From assembly GCA_021775835.1 (NCBI GenBank), contig JAJFHC010000124.1, forward strand, positions 39,802-103,801: a DNA stretch of 64,000 nt. The letters are read 5' to 3'. Below the pieces are notes generated by a model that saw nothing but the letters and a program-made list of their open reading frames with translations, ran no database searches and was not told the DNA's origin. This document shows positions 1-9,207 of this stretch, in pieces; the first letter of the stretch is position 1, and every line of letters begins with the position of its first letter. The translations under genes and the position numbers were made by a program. Source of the stretch: Hyphomicrobiales bacterium. GTDB lineage: Bacteria; Pseudomonadota; Alphaproteobacteria; Rhizobiales; JAJFHC01.

Positions 1-1
1 G

Positions 2-55
2 TTCGTCGTGATGGAAAGTGTCAAGGACTTTGCCGTCCAGGCGAAAGAACCCTGA
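2..55 (+). CDS. C-terminal tail of a protein entering from the left edge (partial)
   Basis: One frame is open from base 2 and ends at a TGA at 53-55, reading FVVMESVKDFAVQAKEP. It sits on the same strand as the next gene and stops just before the FNR-type box at 70. The open stretch is only 17 codons and cut by the window edge, so it may be chance. No family can be named. Confidence 0.3.
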   Translation, partial: FVVMESVKDFAVQAKEP

Positions 56-69
56 GACCTTTGCTCACT

Positions 70-83
70 TTGATCCAGGTCAA
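70..83 (+). promoter_or_regulatory. FNR/FixK/ANR-type binding site
   Basis: The sequence TTGATCCAGGTCAA matches the FNR/FixK consensus TTGAT-N4-ATCAA at 9 of 10 defined positions. Its centre lies about 74 bases upstream of the ATG at 151, compatible with an activator site in front of a promoter that starts near base 118. Seen: the motif and its position. Inferred: oxygen- or redox-responsive control of the DUF6455 gene. Confidence 0.55.
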
Positions 84-150
84 AGACGCGAGCCCCATGA
101 TTTCCCATAATGCACGAGGTGCAAAAGAAACTTGCTCGGGAATCTGTCAC

Positions 151-531
151 ATGAACACCCAAAGCCCCATCGCCAGCATCAAGGATCGTTTCTCGCGCTG
201 GTGGCGCCAATCCAGGGAATACTCGGAATTATCTACTCTGGATGACAGGCATTTCCAGGACATGGGGGTATGCCGTTCAGATCTTGCGTCTGTCGTCTCC
301 GGCGCCACCGACGTCGATGACCGGATTCGCGCGATGGCTGAAAAGCTCGGCGTCTCGTACGAAAAGGTCATGGAAGAACACTGGCGAGCAATAGACGTCG
401 TCAGGTCCTGTGCCACGTGCGGTGAGAGGCGCGTTTGCCGGCATTGGCTCGACGGGACCAACGACTGGAGAACTCCAGGCGACTTCTGCCCGAATGCCGC
501 AACATTCGAAAGCCTGAAGAAAAAAACCTGA
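151..531 (+). CDS. DUF1127/DUF6455-type small protein
   Basis: A 126-residue soluble protein. An N-terminal helix-rich segment (about residues 17-50) carries the DUF1127-like pattern YSELSTLDDRHFQDMGVCRSDL split over basic helices. The C-terminal half has the DUF6455 pattern of cysteines: SCATCGERRVC, then an HWL, then FCPNAATF. The open frame extends to 61, but that longer start would place the FNR-type box inside the coding sequence, so the ATG at 151 is preferred. The four cysteines and redox-type promoter site fit a metal- or redox-linked role, but the family has no established function. The family call is fairly secure; the function is unknown. Confidence 0.7.
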   Translation: MNTQSPIASIKDRFSRWWRQSREYSELSTLDDRHFQDMGVCRSDLASVVSGATDVDDRIRAMAEKLGVSYEKVMEEHWRAIDVVRSCATCGERRVCRHWLDGTNDWRTPGDFCPNAATFESLKKKT

Positions 532-652
532 AGAAATAGGCAACGTCTCGTCAGACTTCTCCATAACAAAAATGGACAACCTTCGGTTGGTCGCCGTCGG
601 GGACTCGGTTATTGTGGATGCCTCTTGAACGCGATGGGATCAAACCTTCTCC

Positions 653-1105
653 ATGCCTGCAACAAGCATCGAAACGCCGGTCGGCCGGCTCGGCCTGTTC
701 GAATACGACGGTCACATCGTCAGGTTGACCTGGGCAAGCGACGCCGACGATGAAACCCCATTGCTCCAAGAGGCGCGAGACCAGATCACAGCGTACTTTG
801 AAGGCAGCCTCAAAACCTTCGACCTGCCGCTGGCACCGGCAGGCTCAGAGTTCCAGAAGACCGTCTTTGACATCATGAGCGCAATCCCCTTGGGCGAAAC
901 CATGACGTATGGTCAAATCGCAAAGAAACTGGAGACCTTCGCGCAGCCCGTCGGTCAGGCCTGTGGCGCCAACCCGATTCCAGTGATCATTCCCTGCCAC
1001 CGGGTTCTGTCGTCAAGCGGCCTCGGTGGCTTCTCCGGCGCCGGCGGCGTGGAAACCAAAATAAGCCTCCTGCGCCATGAAGACGCCTATCCGTTCCTGA
1101 TTTGA
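653..1105 (+). CDS. ogt: Methylated-DNA--protein-cysteine methyltransferase (Ogt/MGMT)
   Basis: A 150-residue DNA repair protein that removes O6-alkyl groups from guanine by transferring them to its own cysteine. The DNA-binding helix region FQKTVFDIMSAIPLGETMTYGQIAKKL (here split: FQKTVFDIMSAIP then LGETMTYGQIAKKL) leads to the active-site motif IPCHRV, with the acceptor Cys, and a C-terminal GGFSGAGGVETKISLL segment. The protein is at the short end for Ogt and lacks the Ada regulatory domain. It stands alone, ends 6 bases before the convergent codA-like gene, and has no obvious partner. Confidence 0.92.
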   Translation: MPATSIETPVGRLGLFEYDGHIVRLTWASDADDETPLLQEARDQITAYFEGSLKTFDLPLAPAGSEFQKTVFDIMSAIPLGETMTYGQIAKKLETFAQPVGQACGANPIPVIIPCHRVLSSSGLGGFSGAGGVETKISLLRHEDAYPFLI

Positions 1106-1111
1106 AACCGT

Positions 1112-2383
1112 TCAGTTCTGAAATGTCACGGAATGGTTTTCGTCATTGAGATCGAGAACGGCGGCGACCGGAGCCGTCCGGCTAATGACTTTCCCGCGGC
1201 GAATGACGAACAACCGTGCCGGCTTGAGCCGGATGGCTTCTATCGGATCCCGGGCCTGCAGGATCACCATGTCCGCGTTGCATCCCGCTTCAATTCCGTA
1301 ACCCTCCAGATGCATGACTCTCGCCGAGTTCTCGGTAATCGCCCTGAACATGGCCTGCATCTGACCGACACCGGTCATGTGGCCGTTGTGAACCGCCATG
1401 TGGGCAACCTCAAGCATGTCATGACTGCCAAGGCTGTACCACGGGTCCATCACACAATCATGGCCGAGCGCCACGTTGATCCCCTGGTCCAACATTTCCT
1501 TGATGCGGGTCAGGCCCCGGCGCTTTGGATAGGTATCGTGGCGTCCCTGGATCGTTGCGTTGATCAGCGGATTGGGAATCGCCGTGACATCGGCTTCCGC
1601 CATCAATGGTAACAGTTTGCTGACATAGTAATTGTCCATCGAATGCATCGACGTCAGGTGAGAGCCCGCCACCCTGCCCTGAAGTCCCAGACGCTGGGTC
1701 TCATAGATCAGCGTTTCGATGTGCCGCGACATTGGGTCGTCGGTCTCATCGCAATGCATGTCGACCAGCAACCCGCGCTGCGCGGCAATCTCGCAAAGGG
1801 CGGTGACCGACGCCGCTCCATCCGCCATGGTCCGCTCGAAGTGGGGAATACCGCCGACCACGTCAACACCCATGTCGAGCGCCCGCTTGAGGTTGGTCGC
1901 AGCCGTGGGCGATCGCAAATACCCGTCCTGGGGAAAGGCAACAAGCTGCAGATCGATCCACGGCGCAATTTCCCGACGAACTTCCAGCAAGGCCTCGACC
2001 GCAAGCAGGCGGTCGTCACAGACATCCACGTGGCTGCGAATGGCCAGAACGCCACGGGCAATCGACCATTTGGCCAGGGCATGAGCCCTCTGTTTTATGG
2101 CCTCCATCGTCAGGTGCGGTTTCAACTCGCCCCAAAGTGCTATTCCCTCCAACAGCGTTCCACTCTCATTGAGCCGTGGAAGTCCAAGGCTGAGCGTCGC
2201 GTCCATGTGGAAATGCGGATCGATGAACGGCGGCGACACCAGGCAGTCCGTTGCATCAATTGTCTCGTCTCCGAACGCCGGCGTCGGCGGGTCAACTGCG
2301 ACAATCTTACTGTCATTCACGGCAATATCGACACCGTGGCGTCCATCGGGCAGGTTTGCGTTTTTTATGACAAGATCGAACAT
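1112..2383 (-). CDS. codA: Cytosine deaminase-like amidohydrolase (CodA type)
   Basis: A 423-residue metal-dependent amidohydrolase, close in length to E. coli CodA (about 427). Metal-site motifs in order are HFH near residue 57, HCDE near 210, SHLTSMHS near 240 and GHDCVMDPWYSLG near 307. The segments PWIDLQLVAFPQ and DTYPKRRGLTR match CodA closely. The predicted reaction is cytosine plus water to uracil and ammonia. It is the last gene of the long leftward operon, directly after a BMP-type importer, so it would feed imported cytosine into uracil catabolism. Related pyrimidine or isoguanine-type substrates are possible. Confidence 0.85.
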   Translation of the reverse strand: MFDLVIKNANLPDGRHGVDIAVNDSKIVAVDPPTPAFGDETIDATDCLVSPPFIDPHFHMDATLSLGLPRLNESGTLLEGIALWGELKPHLTMEAIKQRAHALAKWSIARGVLAIRSHVDVCDDRLLAVEALLEVRREIAPWIDLQLVAFPQDGYLRSPTAATNLKRALDMGVDVVGGIPHFERTMADGAASVTALCEIAAQRGLLVDMHCDETDDPMSRHIETLIYETQRLGLQGRVAGSHLTSMHSMDNYYVSKLLPLMAEADVTAIPNPLINATIQGRHDTYPKRRGLTRIKEMLDQGINVALGHDCVMDPWYSLGSHDMLEVAHMAVHNGHMTGVGQMQAMFRAITENSARVMHLEGYGIEAGCNADMVILQARDPIEAIRLKPARLFVIRRGKVISRTAPVAAVLDLNDENHSVTFQN

Positions 2384-2403
2384 GGGTTCAGGTACCTCCG
2401 AAG

Positions 2404-3351
2404 TCAGACCCGTTCACCGCGTCGGAACGGGACCAGCAGGGCTTTTGGATAGCGTGCCCTACGGGCCATGATGATCATGGCGACGATCGACAGAACATAC
2501 GGCAGCATCAGGAAGAACTGATAGGGAATGAAAGCGCCGGCCAATTGCTGGGCGCGAACCTGCATGGCTTCGAGTCCCGCAAACAGCAGGGCGCCGAGAA
2601 GCGCTTTGCCCGGTTTCCAGGACGCAAAAATCACCAGCGCGACGCAGATCCAGCCGCGACCGTTGACCATGCCAAAGTAGAATGCATCGAACCAGGACAT
2701 GGTGATGAAGGCACCACCCACGGCCATGAACGCGCTGCCGACCATGACCGCGCCCGTACGCACAGCCAGAACATCAATGCCCTGGGCTTCAACCGCCATC
2801 GGATTCTCGCCCGCCATGCGAACGGCCAGTCCGGCTGGCGTACGATAAAGCACATACCAGACCATCGGCACGGTAATCAGCGCCAGATACGTCAGAGGGG
2901 ATTGCGTAAAGAGCGCTTCCCCGACCACCGGAATGTCGGACAGATAGGGTATCGCCACACTCTTGAATGGCACGATCTTTGGCGGTGTCGTCGCCGCCGG
3001 CAGCAACATCCGATAAACGTAATAGCTCAGGGACGAAGCAAACAGCGTGATACCAATACCCGTCACATGCTGCGACAGGCCCAGGTAAACCGTAAACCCG
3101 CTGTGCAGCAGACCGAACATGGCACCGAGGAAGGCCGCAAACATGATGCCGCCCCACAGGTCGCCACCCTGATAGACCCACATCCACCCGGCCATGGCGC
3201 CGACGGTCATGATCCCTTCGATACCCAGGTTGAGAACCCCTGCCCGCTCGCAGATCAATTCGCCGAGAGTACCGAAGATCAGCGGAGAGACGATCCGGAT
3301 GGTTGCGGCCCAGAATCCGGCGGTCAATAGAATGTCCAAGATATCCGACAT
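2404..3351 (-). CDS. BMP-family ABC transporter permease (NupQ-like)
   Basis: A 315-residue inner-membrane permease of the simple-sugar/nucleoside ABC class (branched-chain-like permease fold), with about eight hydrophobic segments and the family motif GTLGELICERAGVLNLGIEG near the N-terminus. It pairs with the permease at 3383 and the double ATPase at 4422. Family members carry nucleosides, bases or related compounds. Placement before codA suggests cytosine or a pyrimidine nucleoside. Confidence 0.88.
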   Translation of the reverse strand: MSDILDILLTAGFWAATIRIVSPLIFGTLGELICERAGVLNLGIEGIMTVGAMAGWMWVYQGGDLWGGIMFAAFLGAMFGLLHSGFTVYLGLSQHVTGIGITLFASSLSYYVYRMLLPAATTPPKIVPFKSVAIPYLSDIPVVGEALFTQSPLTYLALITVPMVWYVLYRTPAGLAVRMAGENPMAVEAQGIDVLAVRTGAVMVGSAFMAVGGAFITMSWFDAFYFGMVNGRGWICVALVIFASWKPGKALLGALLFAGLEAMQVRAQQLAGAFIPYQFFLMLPYVLSIVAMIIMARRARYPKALLVPFRRGERV

Positions 3352-3382
3352 CAGCCTTTTGTCTCCCCCGAACCCTGCACCA

Positions 3383-4432
3383 TCATGTCCACTTGATCTT
3401 GAAACGCGTGAGCATCACTGAAACCAGGACACAAAGCACCGACATCCCGACCAGAACGTCGGCGATATAGGTTGGAATGTTGACTGCACGGCTCATGGCG
3501 TCCGCGCCCACATAGACTGCGGACAGGAACACGGCTGCCGGGATAACCGCCATGGGATGGAGCTGCGCCAGCATGGCGACCGCGATCCCGGTGTAGCCAA
3601 AGCCCGGCGACAGATCGAGCGTAAGGTAACCCTTCAGGCCTGCGACTTCGCTGACGCCGGCCATTCCGGCCAGACCACCACTGATGAGGGCCGTTTTGAT
3701 GACCGTCGTGTTGACCTGGATTCCGGCGAACTCGGCCGCCGTGGCGTTGTGCCCAACTGCCTTTATTTCATAGCCCCATGTGGTGAAACGCAGCATTGCC
3801 CAAGTCAGGATCGCGGCAAGGGCGGCAAAGATGAGGCCCGCATGCAACCGTCCTTTTTCGAGCAATCTCGGCAGCACACCTTCGTCGATGATGGATGCCG
3901 CCTGCGGCCAGCCCAGTGCCATCGGGTCCTTCCACGGACCCTCGATCAGATATCCGACCATGAGGATAATCACGAAGTTGAGCAACAATGTCGTCACCAC
4001 CTCGTCGACCTTGAGATGGGTCTTGAGGAAAACCGGCACGATCAGAATGGCGCCGCCGGCCAACGCACCGACAATCATCAGAAAGGGAACCATGAGAACC
4101 GGCGGCATGGTAATCAGGCCGGTACCGAAAAATGTCGCGGCAAGCGCGCCGCAGTAAAGCTGGCCTTCAGCCCCGATATTGTAGAACTTGGCGCGAAAGG
4201 CGATCGCCACAGCAAGACCGGTGAAGATCAACGGGACCGACCGTGTCAGGGTTTCATTGATGGCAAACCGGCTGCCGAAGGCGCCCTTGAAAAGCAGAAA
4301 ATAGGCATCGAAGACCGACGTGCCGGTCCACGCGATCAAGCCGGCGCAAATCAGAAGGGAAACAGCGACAGCGGCAACCGGCGCAAGCCCCGCCCGCCAC
4401 ATTGAAAGCGAGTGTCTGGGTTCAATCTGCAT
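3383..4432 (-). CDS. BMP-family ABC transporter permease (NupP-like)
   Basis: A 349-residue integral membrane protein, the second permease of the BMP-type importer. It has an N-terminal membrane anchor at about residues 12-36, then the motif AFRAKFYNIGAEGQLYCGAL typical of the larger partner in NupP/NupQ-type pairs. The coding region overlaps the end of the ATPase gene by 11 bases, a sign of translational coupling. The substrate is inferred from the neighbouring CodA-like gene only. Confidence 0.88.
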   Translation of the reverse strand: MQIEPRHSLSMWRAGLAPVAAVAVSLLICAGLIAWTGTSVFDAYFLLFKGAFGSRFAINETLTRSVPLIFTGLAVAIAFRAKFYNIGAEGQLYCGALAATFFGTGLITMPPVLMVPFLMIVGALAGGAILIVPVFLKTHLKVDEVVTTLLLNFVIILMVGYLIEGPWKDPMALGWPQAASIIDEGVLPRLLEKGRLHAGLIFAALAAILTWAMLRFTTWGYEIKAVGHNATAAEFAGIQVNTTVIKTALISGGLAGMAGVSEVAGLKGYLTLDLSPGFGYTGIAVAMLAQLHPMAVIPAAVFLSAVYVGADAMSRAVNIPTYIADVLVGMSVLCVLVSVMLTRFKIKWT

Positions 4433-5960
4433 GAGCGCTGCCTCCGGCTTTCACGCCGTCATCGTGGCCTGCCATCATCAGACCGATGTCCGGGACACTC
4501 TTGGTGTCAGGTGCAAAACTCTCACTTAGATGTCCATGATGAATGACCGCGATGCGGTCGCACAATACCAGCAGTTCATCAAGATCCTCGGAAATCAGCA
4601 GGACGCCAGCACCTTGCCTGCGCGCGTCGAGCAATCTGGTCTGCACATAGGCGATGGCCCCCTCGTCAAGGCCGCGCACCGGCTGGTTTGCGAGGATGAA
4701 GGCTGGGTCGGCGGAAAGCACGCGGGCCAGTATCAGTTTCTGCATGTTGCCGCCCGACAGCAACTTTGCCTGCTGGTCCGGCCCCTCGCAGCGCACATCG
4801 AATTCCTCGATCAAACGTCGGGCCCGTTCCACCGCTGCCGGTTTTCGGATGACAATACCAGCCGTCGAAACATCCTGACTTCTCAGGTCCTCGCTGATGA
4901 GGTTCTCCCAGATCTGCATCTCACCGACAACGCCGGCCGAATGTCGATCTTCAGGAATCCGCCCGACGCCGCGCCGGACAATATCGCGCGGGTTGGTCGA
5001 GGATATCTTGTCTCCCAGCAGCGTCATCGATCCGGACGCCGCCTGGACAAGCCCTGAAAGGAGGTCGGCGAGCGCACGTTGACCGTTGCCGGCAACACCG
5101 GCAATGCCCACGATCTCATGGGCATTCACGGTAAGCGAGACGCGATCAAGCAACGGCACATCGCCCTCGCCTGCCACAATGACATCCGTCAGTTCAAGTA
5201 TGGCTTTGCCCGGGTCCATGTCGTTTGGCTTCGGTCTTGTGACCGCCCGTCCGACCATCATCTCGGCCAGTGCATTCCGGTCTGCATCGGCTGTGTTTAC
5301 GATTCCGACAAGTGCGCCCCGGCGCAAAACCGCAACCCTGTGACTGACGGCCAGAATTTCGTGCAGCTTGTGTGAAATGAAAATTATGGCAAGCCCTTTG
5401 GCAGTCAGGCTTTTTAGGGTCTCGAAGAGACTGTCGGTTTCCTGCGGCGTCAGAACCGCCGTTGGCTCGTCAAGGATCAGAACACGGGCGTCCCGGTAAA
5501 GCGCCTTCAAAATCTCCACACGCTGGCGCTCGCCAACGGAGAGATCACCGACCATGGCGTCCGAGTCGACCTCAAGACCATATTGGCGGGCCATCTCGGA
5601 AATCTTTGCCCGCGCACCGGCCCGATCCTGCTTCCAGGACCACAGGCTCTCCGTACCAAGGATAATGTTGTCGAGGACAGTGAGGTTTTCGGCAAGTGTG
5701 AAATGCTGGTGAACCATGCCCACTCCGGCCTCGATGGCGGCATCGGTCGAGCCGGGCGGAAGCACGCTCCCGCCCACCTCGATCGAGCCTTCATCAGCCA
5801 CATAGTGACCGAACAGGATGTTCATCAATGTTGTCTTCCCGGCGCCGTTCTCACCAAGCAACGCCATGATCTCGCCTTCGGCCAATGACAGCGTGATGCC
5901 GTCATTGGCCAAGAGCGGACCAAAGCTTTTGGTGATGTTTTTCAGCTTCAAGATCGACAT
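4422..5960 (-). CDS. BMP-family ABC transporter ATP-binding protein, two ATPase domains
   Basis: A 512-residue protein with two fused nucleotide-binding domains, as in RbsA, MglA and NupO. The first half has Walker A GENGAGKTT, signature LSVGERQ and Walker B VLILDEPTA. The second half has a degenerate Walker A (GVAGNGQRAL), signature LSGGNMQKL and FILANQPVRGLDEGAI. Loss of the lysine in the second Walker A is normal in this family. It energises the permeases at 2404 and 3383 with the binding protein at 6005. Confidence 0.92.
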   Translation of the reverse strand: MSILKLKNITKSFGPLLANDGITLSLAEGEIMALLGENGAGKTTLMNILFGHYVADEGSIEVGGSVLPPGSTDAAIEAGVGMVHQHFTLAENLTVLDNIILGTESLWSWKQDRAGARAKISEMARQYGLEVDSDAMVGDLSVGERQRVEILKALYRDARVLILDEPTAVLTPQETDSLFETLKSLTAKGLAIIFISHKLHEILAVSHRVAVLRRGALVGIVNTADADRNALAEMMVGRAVTRPKPNDMDPGKAILELTDVIVAGEGDVPLLDRVSLTVNAHEIVGIAGVAGNGQRALADLLSGLVQAASGSMTLLGDKISSTNPRDIVRRGVGRIPEDRHSAGVVGEMQIWENLISEDLRSQDVSTAGIVIRKPAAVERARRLIEEFDVRCEGPDQQAKLLSGGNMQKLILARVLSADPAFILANQPVRGLDEGAIAYVQTRLLDARRQGAGVLLISEDLDELLVLCDRIAVIHHGHLSESFAPDTKSVPDIGLMMAGHDDGVKAGGSAHAD

Positions 5961-6004
5961 TGATGTGCCTTCGTCTCTCGTATTTCAGTCCGCTAATGCA
6001 GACC

Positions 6005-7012
6005 TCAGTATGTCGACTTCGGCTCTTCGTCGTTGATCTTGACGGTAAACTTACCCGCCAGGATGTCGGCCTGAATCTGGGCCACCTTCGCCTTGACGCC
6101 CGCATCGATGCGGCCATCAAATTCGTAATAAGGTGCCAGGCTCGCGCCGCCCTTCTGCATCATGGTCCAATCCTTGTAGTCTTCGGCCTTGAATGTGCCG
6201 GCCTTTACAAGGGAGATCGCATGGGCGATGGCGTTCGTCATGTCCCACAAGGCGGAAGTGACGACAACGTCCTTGCCGTTTTCTTCCTTGTTCATGTCGT
6301 TGACATTGCCAAACGCGATGATGCCCTTATCGCGGGCGGCGTCGACGACACCGGCACGTTCCGCATAAAGTACATCGACACCTGCCTCGACCTGGGCGAA
6401 GGCTGCTTCCTTGGCCTTCGGCGGATCGTACCATGAGCCGATGAAGGTCACCTTGAACTGGGTGTCGGGATTGACGGAACGGGCGCCGTCAATGAACGCA
6501 TGGAACAGGCGATTGACCTCACCGATCGGATAACCGCCGACCATGCCGATCTTGTTGGTCTTGGTCATCGACCCGGCAATGATTCCCATCAGGTAGCAGG
6601 GCTCATGGATGTAGTTGTCGAAAACCGAAAAATTCGACCCATGGGGCTTGAACGGATCGCCCATCAGGAACGACACATCCTTGTACTCGTCAGCCACCTT
6701 GCGGGCTTCCTTGGAAATCCCGAAGGCTTCACCAACGACCAGCTTGACGCCACTTTCAGCATATTCGCGCAGCACGCGGATATAATCTGTGTTGGCTACT
6801 TTTTCGGAGAACACGTAGTCGATCTCGCCTGCGTCTTTCGCCTTCACCAAAGCCTGGTGCAACCGGGCATCCCACTTTTGCTGAATGGGCTGCGTGTAAA
6901 TTCCGGCAACCTTGATCTTTGCTGCAGAGGCCGGCGTGATGCCTAAAGCCATCGTACCGATACCTGCCCCGATCAGGCCTGTTGCCGATCTTCTTGTAAT
7001 CCTGCCTGTCAT
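6005..7012 (-). CDS. BMP-family periplasmic substrate-binding protein
   Basis: A 335-residue binding protein for nucleoside- or base-type ligands. The start at 7012 is chosen because AAGGAGAG lies just upstream; an extension to 7063 lacks such support. The signal is MTGRITRRSATGLIGAG followed by an ALGITPASAA cleavage region. It carries a twin-arginine pair, so Tat export is possible, and has no lipobox cysteine, unlike many BMP lipoproteins. The mature part shows typical elements such as VVGEAFGISKEARKVADEY and IGMVGGYPIGEVNRL. It is the first gene of the BMP transporter block. Confidence 0.88.
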   Translation of the reverse strand: MTGRITRRSATGLIGAGIGTMALGITPASAAKIKVAGIYTQPIQQKWDARLHQALVKAKDAGEIDYVFSEKVANTDYIRVLREYAESGVKLVVGEAFGISKEARKVADEYKDVSFLMGDPFKPHGSNFSVFDNYIHEPCYLMGIIAGSMTKTNKIGMVGGYPIGEVNRLFHAFIDGARSVNPDTQFKVTFIGSWYDPPKAKEAAFAQVEAGVDVLYAERAGVVDAARDKGIIAFGNVNDMNKEENGKDVVVTSALWDMTNAIAHAISLVKAGTFKAEDYKDWTMMQKGGASLAPYYEFDGRIDAGVKAKVAQIQADILAGKFTVKINDEEPKSTY

Positions 7013-7082
7013 AGTTTTTCTCTCCTTTGTCCGTTCCCGCTTGGGGAACGGACCTGTTGACATGGTTTGACGTGACGTCGCC

Positions 7083-8072
7083 CTATTTCAGAGCCTTGTC
7101 CGAAATTGCATGAGTCCATGCGCCTTCAGGCTTTTTCTTGATCACCGGATCCGAACCGCCCTTCAGCAGCGTGCTGACGGTGCGTTCGTAATCTGCCGGG
7201 TCTAGCGCACCATTGGAGCCTGCCGTCAGTTTGGCAATTTCGCCCATCATGCGCCGCTGGTGCTTTTCTGTCTGGGCACCCGACGCATCGTTTTCCAGAA
7301 CGATATCGGCAGCCGCATCAGAGTTGGCTTCCGCCCACTTCCAGCCCTTCATGGACGCCCGCACGAACCGGACCATCTTGTCGGCAAAAGCTGCGTCCTT
7401 GAGCTTGTCTTCAAGTACGTAAAGCCCGTCTTCAAGCGTGGCAACGCCCTGGTCCTGATACTTGAATACCACCAGCTCATCAGCCGACAGACCGGCATCG
7501 ATTACCTGCCAGTATTCATTGTAGGTCATGGTCGAAACGCAATCGGCCTGCTTCTGCAGGAGCGGATCCACATTGAAGCCCTGCTTCAGCACCTTGACAC
7601 CTTCGGCGCTGCCGGTTGTATCGATGCCTAATTGTGCCATCCAGGACAGGAATGGGTACTCGTTGCCGAAGAACCAGACCCCCAGTGTCTTGCCCTTGAA
7701 GTCAGCGGGAGACTTGATGCCGGTTTCCTTGCGGCAGGTCAGCATCATGCCCGAGCTCTTGAACGGTTGCGCAATATTGACCAGGGCGACACCCTTTTCG
7801 CGTGAGGCAAGCGCCGATGGCATCCAGTCGATGATCACATCCGCACCGCCGCCGGCGATAACCTGCGGTGGCGCAATATCGGGGCCGCCTGCCTTGATCT
7901 CTACGTCAAGATTCTCTTCCTTGTAGAAGCCCTTGTCCTTTGCCACGTAGTAACCAGCGAACTGAGCCTGGGTGACCCACTTCAACTGCAATGTGACCTT
8001 GTCGGCGGCATAGGCCTGTGCCCCGATCAATGTCATCGCACCGGCAATTGCACCGGCCAGAAGTTTTTTCAT
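7083..8072 (-). CDS. NMT1/THI5-like ABC transporter substrate-binding protein
   Basis: A 329-residue periplasmic binding protein with signal peptide MKKLLAGAIAGAMTLIGAQA cut before YAADK. The NMT1 fold opens with VTLQLKWVTQAQFAGYYVAK and KGFYKEENLDVEIKAGG. The start at 8072 has GAGGGAG upstream, whereas the longer open frame would run into the permease gene. NMT1-type proteins bind pyrimidine-like compounds (hydroxymethylpyrimidine precursors) and various other ligands. Linkage to dihydropyrimidinase suggests uracil, thymine or a hydantoin-like ligand, which is inference. Confidence 0.88.
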   Translation of the reverse strand: MKKLLAGAIAGAMTLIGAQAYAADKVTLQLKWVTQAQFAGYYVAKDKGFYKEENLDVEIKAGGPDIAPPQVIAGGGADVIIDWMPSALASREKGVALVNIAQPFKSSGMMLTCRKETGIKSPADFKGKTLGVWFFGNEYPFLSWMAQLGIDTTGSAEGVKVLKQGFNVDPLLQKQADCVSTMTYNEYWQVIDAGLSADELVVFKYQDQGVATLEDGLYVLEDKLKDAAFADKMVRFVRASMKGWKWAEANSDAAADIVLENDASGAQTEKHQRRMMGEIAKLTAGSNGALDPADYERTVSTLLKGGSDPVIKKKPEGAWTHAISDKALK

Positions 8073-8103
8073 TTTCTTACTCCCTCTGTTACACACACAC
8101 CGG

Positions 8104-9207
8104 TCAGTTCCTGACCGACGGATGCCAAAACGTGGCGACTCTCTGCAGAAAGGCCACCACTCCATAAAACGCGGATCCAGCAAGTGCTGCGACCGCGATC
8201 TCTGCCCACACCATGTCGACATTCATCCTGCCGACTTCCGTGGAAATTCTGAACCCCATACCGACGATCGGCGTCCCGAAGAATTCGGCCACGATTGCCC
8301 CGATCAGGGCAAGGGTCGAATTGATCTTCAAGGCATTGAAAATAAACGGTGCGGCTGCCGGCAAACGCAGTTTGAAGAGCGTTTGCCAGTAGTTGGCCGC
8401 GTAGGTCCGCATAAGGTCGCGTTCCATGTTGCTTGACGCCGCAAGCCCGGCGATCGTGTTGACCAGCATGGGGAAAAAGGTCATCACGATGACGACCGCC
8501 GCCTTGGACTGCCAGTCGAAACCGAACCACATCACCATGATGGGTGCGATGCCGATAATCGGGAGAGCCGACACAAGGTTGCCGACCGGCAACAGCCCGC
8601 GCTGCAGGAACGGTGACCTGTCGATGGCTATGGCAATCACAAACGCCGAACCGCATCCCAAAGCGTATCCGATCAGGACCGCCTTCAGAAAAGTCTGCTG
8701 GAAATCTGCCGACAGAATTGGAAGCGATTCCGCAATTCGCACCCCGATCATCGAAGGAGGTGGCAACAGGACAGTGGGAACGTTAAACCCCCTCGTCACG
8801 GTTTCCCAGCACACCAGTATCCAGACACCAAACAGCAATGGAATGAGAAGCCGGATCCAGCGTTGCGTCCGCAGCCCGGCATCCGCCGTCAGCCGCTCGA
8901 CAAACAGCCATGTGATCGACCACGCGGCGACGACCAGTGCCCAGAACCCCGGTCCGACGGCGTCGAGACTGTTCAGCGTCAGGATCACAATACCCGTCCC
9001 TGTGAGGCTCAATACGCCATCTGTAAATACATTCAGACCGGCCTTCCAGCGGATGGCACTGGCGACCACAGCCACCGCAAAGATTGCCGCCGGCAGATAA
9101 CCCAGAACCGACACCGACTCTGACCCTTTCACGCCCAGGGATAGTGCCAGACATAACACTGCCGCCAGGCAGGTGACCAGGCCGAGAAATGTCTGCAGCC
9201 TGCTCAT
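8104..9207 (-). CDS. ABC transporter permease (NMT1/SsuC type) with extra N-terminal membrane segments
   Basis: A 367-residue permease. The C-terminal 250 residues are a normal SsuC-type permease, with the EAA-like loop near NMERDLMRTYAANYWQTLFKLRLPAAAP. The N-terminal 110 residues add about four hydrophobic segments not needed for that fold. Its start overlaps the stop of the permease at 9204 (ATGA), so the two are translationally coupled and probably form a heterodimer. Confidence 0.87.
   Translation of the reverse strand: MSRLQTFLGLVTCLAAVLCLALSLGVKGSESVSVLGYLPAAIFAVAVVASAIRWKAGLNVFTDGVLSLTGTGIVILTLNSLDAVGPGFWALVVAAWSITWLFVERLTADAGLRTQRWIRLLIPLLFGVWILVCWETVTRGFNVPTVLLPPPSMIGVRIAESLPILSADFQQTFLKAVLIGYALGCGSAFVIAIAIDRSPFLQRGLLPVGNLVSALPIIGIAPIMVMWFGFDWQSKAAVVIVMTFFPMLVNTIAGLAASSNMERDLMRTYAANYWQTLFKLRLPAAAPFIFNALKINSTLALIGAIVAEFFGTPIVGMGFRISTEVGRMNVDMVWAEIAVAALAGSAFYGVVAFLQRVATFWHPSVRN

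Noticed and set aside
3557..4405. A 282-codon rightward open frame
   Set aside because: It lies antisense to the BMP permease, has low-complexity composition rich in Asp, Arg and His, and has no ribosome site.
8073..8222. Upstream extension of the NMT1-type binding protein
   Set aside because: The extension enters the permease coding region and bypasses a good signal peptide and ribosome site at 8072.
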